Assembly (NCBI RefSeq): GCF_000001735.4
Contig: NC_003074.8
Coordinates: 9,982,101-10,046,100 of the forward strand
DNA: 64,000 nucleotides
Reading direction: 5' to 3'
Source: Arabidopsis thaliana
Taxonomy: Eukaryota; Streptophyta; Magnoliopsida; Brassicales; Brassicaceae
Every line of letters begins with the position of its first letter. The stretch's first letter is position 1. Below, one piece after another: positions 61,638 through 64,000 of this stretch. The notes below the pieces were generated by a model, which had not been told where the DNA came from, searched no databases, and saw only the letters and a program-made list of their open reading frames with translations. The position numbers were made by a program, and so were the translations under genes.

Positions 61638-62240
61638 TTAGTAAGCCCAAATAAGACCAATAACCAACGATCCAACAACGAACATGTATCCAGTGGAAGC
61701 ACGTAACCCATGACCTGAACTAGATCCAGAACCCGACCCTGAATCCGAACCCGAACCTGAACCTGAAGGAGAGGAAGCGGATTTGGAGTCAGAAGAGACA
61801 ACGTTGACTTTAATCTTCATGCCTTGTTCGCAATGCCCAACGGTTCCACAAGCGAAGTAACGAGTACCGGTTTTAGAAAGCTTAACGACGTCGTTTCCAG
61901 AGCTTAAGGAATTAACTGATGTTCCCAGGTCACAACTCTTGTATGCTGTTTCACTTCCTAGCTCCACAACGCTGTGTAGTTCTGAATACTTAAAAACTAA
62001 CAAGAAACAAAAAAGATTGGTTAGTATTAAACCGGTCGATTTGATTATGAAATTGAGGGTAGAGAGAAACGTACCGATTTGGTCGCCGACTTTGAAAGAT
62101 TGATCAGAAGACCAAGAATCAAAATCAACGGATTGTTCCCAGCCTTGGCTCCCGCCGATCACATGTCGTGCTGCTAACGCTGTCTTAACCGAAAGTAAAC
62201 CGGAGAAAACCAAGATAACAAGAACTGCTTGCATTTTCAT
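61638..62240 (-). CDS. GPI-anchored cupredoxin, uclacyanin/plantacyanin-like (probably At3g27200)
   Basis: Blue-copper phytocyanin at the cell surface. Two exons, 62240-62075 and 61996-61638, give 174 residues. Signal peptide residues 1-23 (LVILVFSGLLSVKTALA), then a cupredoxin domain opening ARHVIGGSQGW. Type I copper ligands are visible: His63 (LHSVVEL), Cys105 (FACGT), His110 (GHC) and axial Met115 (EQGMK), the Met placing it with uclacyanins and plantacyanins rather than Gln-ligand stellacyanins. A Ser/Gly-rich linker (about 126-150) and a hydrophobic C-terminal tail fit GPI anchoring. The redox partner is unknown. Confidence 0.92.
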   Translation of the reverse strand: MKMQAVLVILVFSGLLSVKTALAARHVIGGSQGWEQSVDFDSWSSDQSFKVGDQIGTFLSTLNFIIKSTGLILTNLFCFLLVFKYSELHSVVELGSETAYKSCDLGTSVNSLSSGNDVVKLSKTGTRYFACGTVGHCEQGMKIKVNVVSSDSKSASSPSGSGSGSDSGSGSGSSSGHGLRASTGYMFVVGSLVIGLIWAY

Positions 62241-63357
62241 TGGTTTAGTGAATTGAACTCGGTTTTGATATATTCAAGTTAAACTTCTGCTAGCTCGTGT
62301 ATATATAGGGGGAATGCATGGACATTAGTTGCGTAAGAGATCTAGGAAGAAGAAAAAAAAGACGAAGCTTGGAGTTGAATGGAAGCTAAGATCTTTAGTG
62401 GTTGTAGAATCTTTAAAAATTAGTGTTATGGTTATTTTTGTTAGTTTATGTGTGTTCAAGTAGAATGTATGCATCAGAATTGCCAAATAAGTTAAGAAGA
62501 CAAGAAGCATACAACAAGCAAGATTCTTTATTACCTAACTTTCACCTAAAGCTTCTACTTCCTATTTTGTTTTTCTTTAATCCTTCCATTCCATCGAGGC
62601 TTTTGAATGGTAACTGCGGAATCGGGGAAAATAAAATAAAACCTAGACAAAAAAATGACAGAGCTTTACAGTTCGGAACCGGTGTTTCCTCTTGAGACCT
62701 TTGTTAGTTGCTTCGTTTTGTTTTCTTATCGTGTTATCTCGTATTCGTAGTTCTTTTAGTCGTAGTTTTTCTTGTTTTTCTACTTTCATTGTTTACTCTT
62801 TATTTTCTCTCTCAAACTTAAAAACGGTAGAAAATATTTAATATTAATAAATAAATAAAAACGGGCAGAATGGACATAAAAAAAAATTTGTGTGGTTGGA
62901 TAAATTTTTGGGAATTCTATAATATACTACATTCTTCAATATTTATAAATTTTATCATGAAATTGTTTCCCTAATACATGATTTAATATGATAAAAGGAA
63001 TAATAAATTGTACAGTATTAAGTATTGAGTTAACTATTGAGAGTTTGAGACCTAAGAATAAAATTCTTTAGTGCACGAATTAATTATCAGCTATTTTAAT
63101 GCTTGATTAAACTATTAAATACATATGTTTAGTGGTGACAAATTTCATAAGCCAAGTCCCAAAATTTATCAAAACACAAGCATCTCATTTTCTTCCTTTT
63201 TACATTATCTCTTCACCTATTGATTCAATCTCTTATCATCAAAGATAATAGAGTGCCCTGTAAAATTCAGCAGAGCTTTTTTACTCTGAGAGCTCTGTAT
63301 CTCTCCCTCTCTTTCTTTCATATACAAAACATTTCCAAATTTCATAATCTCTACATC
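62241..63357. other. Cupredoxin promoter and spacer
   Basis: Contains a TATATATA box about 60 bp upstream of the cupredoxin ATG (near 62300), then AT-rich DNA. The part next to 63358 is the At3g27210 3' UTR. No other gene seen. Confidence 0.5.
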
Positions 63358-64000
63358 TCATTTCACAGCAACAACTGGAGTTTCAGAACTCATCTTCTTC
63401 CTCCTCTCCATGAAACTTCCACCACATGAAGAGAAACCAGGAAGACAACGATGATGATGCCAGTTAGACTTCTTCTTCTCTTCCTTTTCGATGGCGGTGT
63501 CATTGAATTCGCGTGAGTTAGCACCTGATAGATAAGGAGTGCTTATAGCTGACGATGAACCGCTTTCTTCTCGTTCTTCTCTTATACTGTCTCTGAAAAG
63601 CTCACCAAGCTTCTTCCTCCTTGGAAGTGGCGCTGGAGAAGACGAGCCTCGGGAAGGCTTCTTCTCGTGGAATATAAGGTTGTGGAAACGTGGTGGCCTA
63701 TCTGAGAAGCTGCTCTTAGGAGTGTTTCCGAGTGATGGAGTGAAATCTGAAGTAGAACAATAAAAAGATCAAGATTTTGAATCTTGAAAATAGTACAGAG
63801 TCTACCGCCATTAGAAAGAGAGATCAAAACTTTTACCGCCATTTACGCTGTGGAAATCATCGTCGGAGTCAGATTGTAGCCATGGCTGCGAATCGAAAAA
63901 GGTTTCATCTTTGCTTCCTGTGACAGTGGAAACAAATTAGAATATGCATTGCAAAACATTAGACCAAGAGTGATAGATAAACACACACACAAAACACACA
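63358..64000 (-). CDS. Uncharacterised plant protein (At3g27210), 3' part only
   Basis: Two exons are inside the window, 63917-63837 and 63746-63358; the 5' part lies beyond the right edge. They encode a Ser-rich, basic protein: SKDETFFDSQPWLQSDSDDDF, shown as landmarks (DSQPWLQSDSDDD), FHSVNGDFTPSLGNTPK, PRRKKLGELFRDSI, and the C-terminus MERRKKMSSETPVVAVK. From memory the family's N-terminus begins MGSCVS, an N-myristoylation signal; that part is not visible here. Function unknown. Partial gene; the stop is TGA at 63358-63360. Confidence 0.8.

Noticed and set aside
1-64000. CRISPR array, operons, prokaryotic-style systems
   Set aside because: Gene structure with many phased introns and plant gene families is eukaryotic; the tandem repeats seen have no CRISPR repeat-spacer pattern.

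Overview
The window is nuclear plant DNA that I read as Arabidopsis thaliana chromosome 3, or a near-identical relative. The basis is short phased introns with GT-AG borders, AT-rich spacers, and a run of genes matching from memory the At3g27070 to At3g27210 order. Locus names are recollection, not a database result. Exon borders were placed by hand from splice sites and reading frame. For each fully contained intact gene the summed exons give an unbroken frame.

Layout. 0.3-4.5 kb: a tandem duplication carrying TOM20-1 and TOM20-3 (mitochondrial import receptors), each copy also holding a small membrane-protein ORF that has decayed in the second copy. 7.9-9.3 kb: a DCD-domain stress protein. 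10-12 kb: a DC1 (Cys/His-rich) gene with two frameshifts. 12.6-13.8 kb: ENY2, with a start codon split by an intron. 15.9-17.8 kb: the plastid M48 protease PGM48. 18.1-22.2 kb: the AAA ATPase FIGL1, convergent with PGM48. 22.4-26.4 kb: a 4.0 kb MULE-like element with a perfect 9-bp target-site duplication, carrying a captured and broken PP2C gene. 27.6-28.9 kb: a kelch F-box gene with a miR2111 site in its coding sequence. 29-35.4 kb: AT-rich spacer. 35.4-36.8 kb: GHS1 (plastid bS21), whose intron is built of tandem repeats. 36.8-42 kb: spacer with a tRNA-like/SINE head, a LINE RNase H remnant, a G-box cluster and a PIF/Harbinger-type MITE. 42.0-44.8 kb: CLC-B, the vacuolar nitrate/proton exchanger. 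45.1-48.0 kb: a TrmA/RumA-type RNA uracil methyltransferase with a GC-AG intron. 48-57.3 kb: a transposon-rich gap with three small DNA elements (two hAT-like, one PIF-like), a receptor-like-protein remnant, E2F-like motifs inside one hAT element, and a promoter-like 119-bp triplication. 57.4-60.8 kb: the uridine kinase UKL2. 61.6-62.2 kb: a GPI-anchored cupredoxin. 63.36 kb to the end: the 3' part of At3g27210.

These are mostly unrelated housekeeping and organellar genes, as usual in plants; there is no operon-like system. The most novel material is in the mobile DNA: the PP2C-carrying MULE, the hAT element with E2F-like motifs, and the promoter-like triplication at 55.6-56.0 kb.
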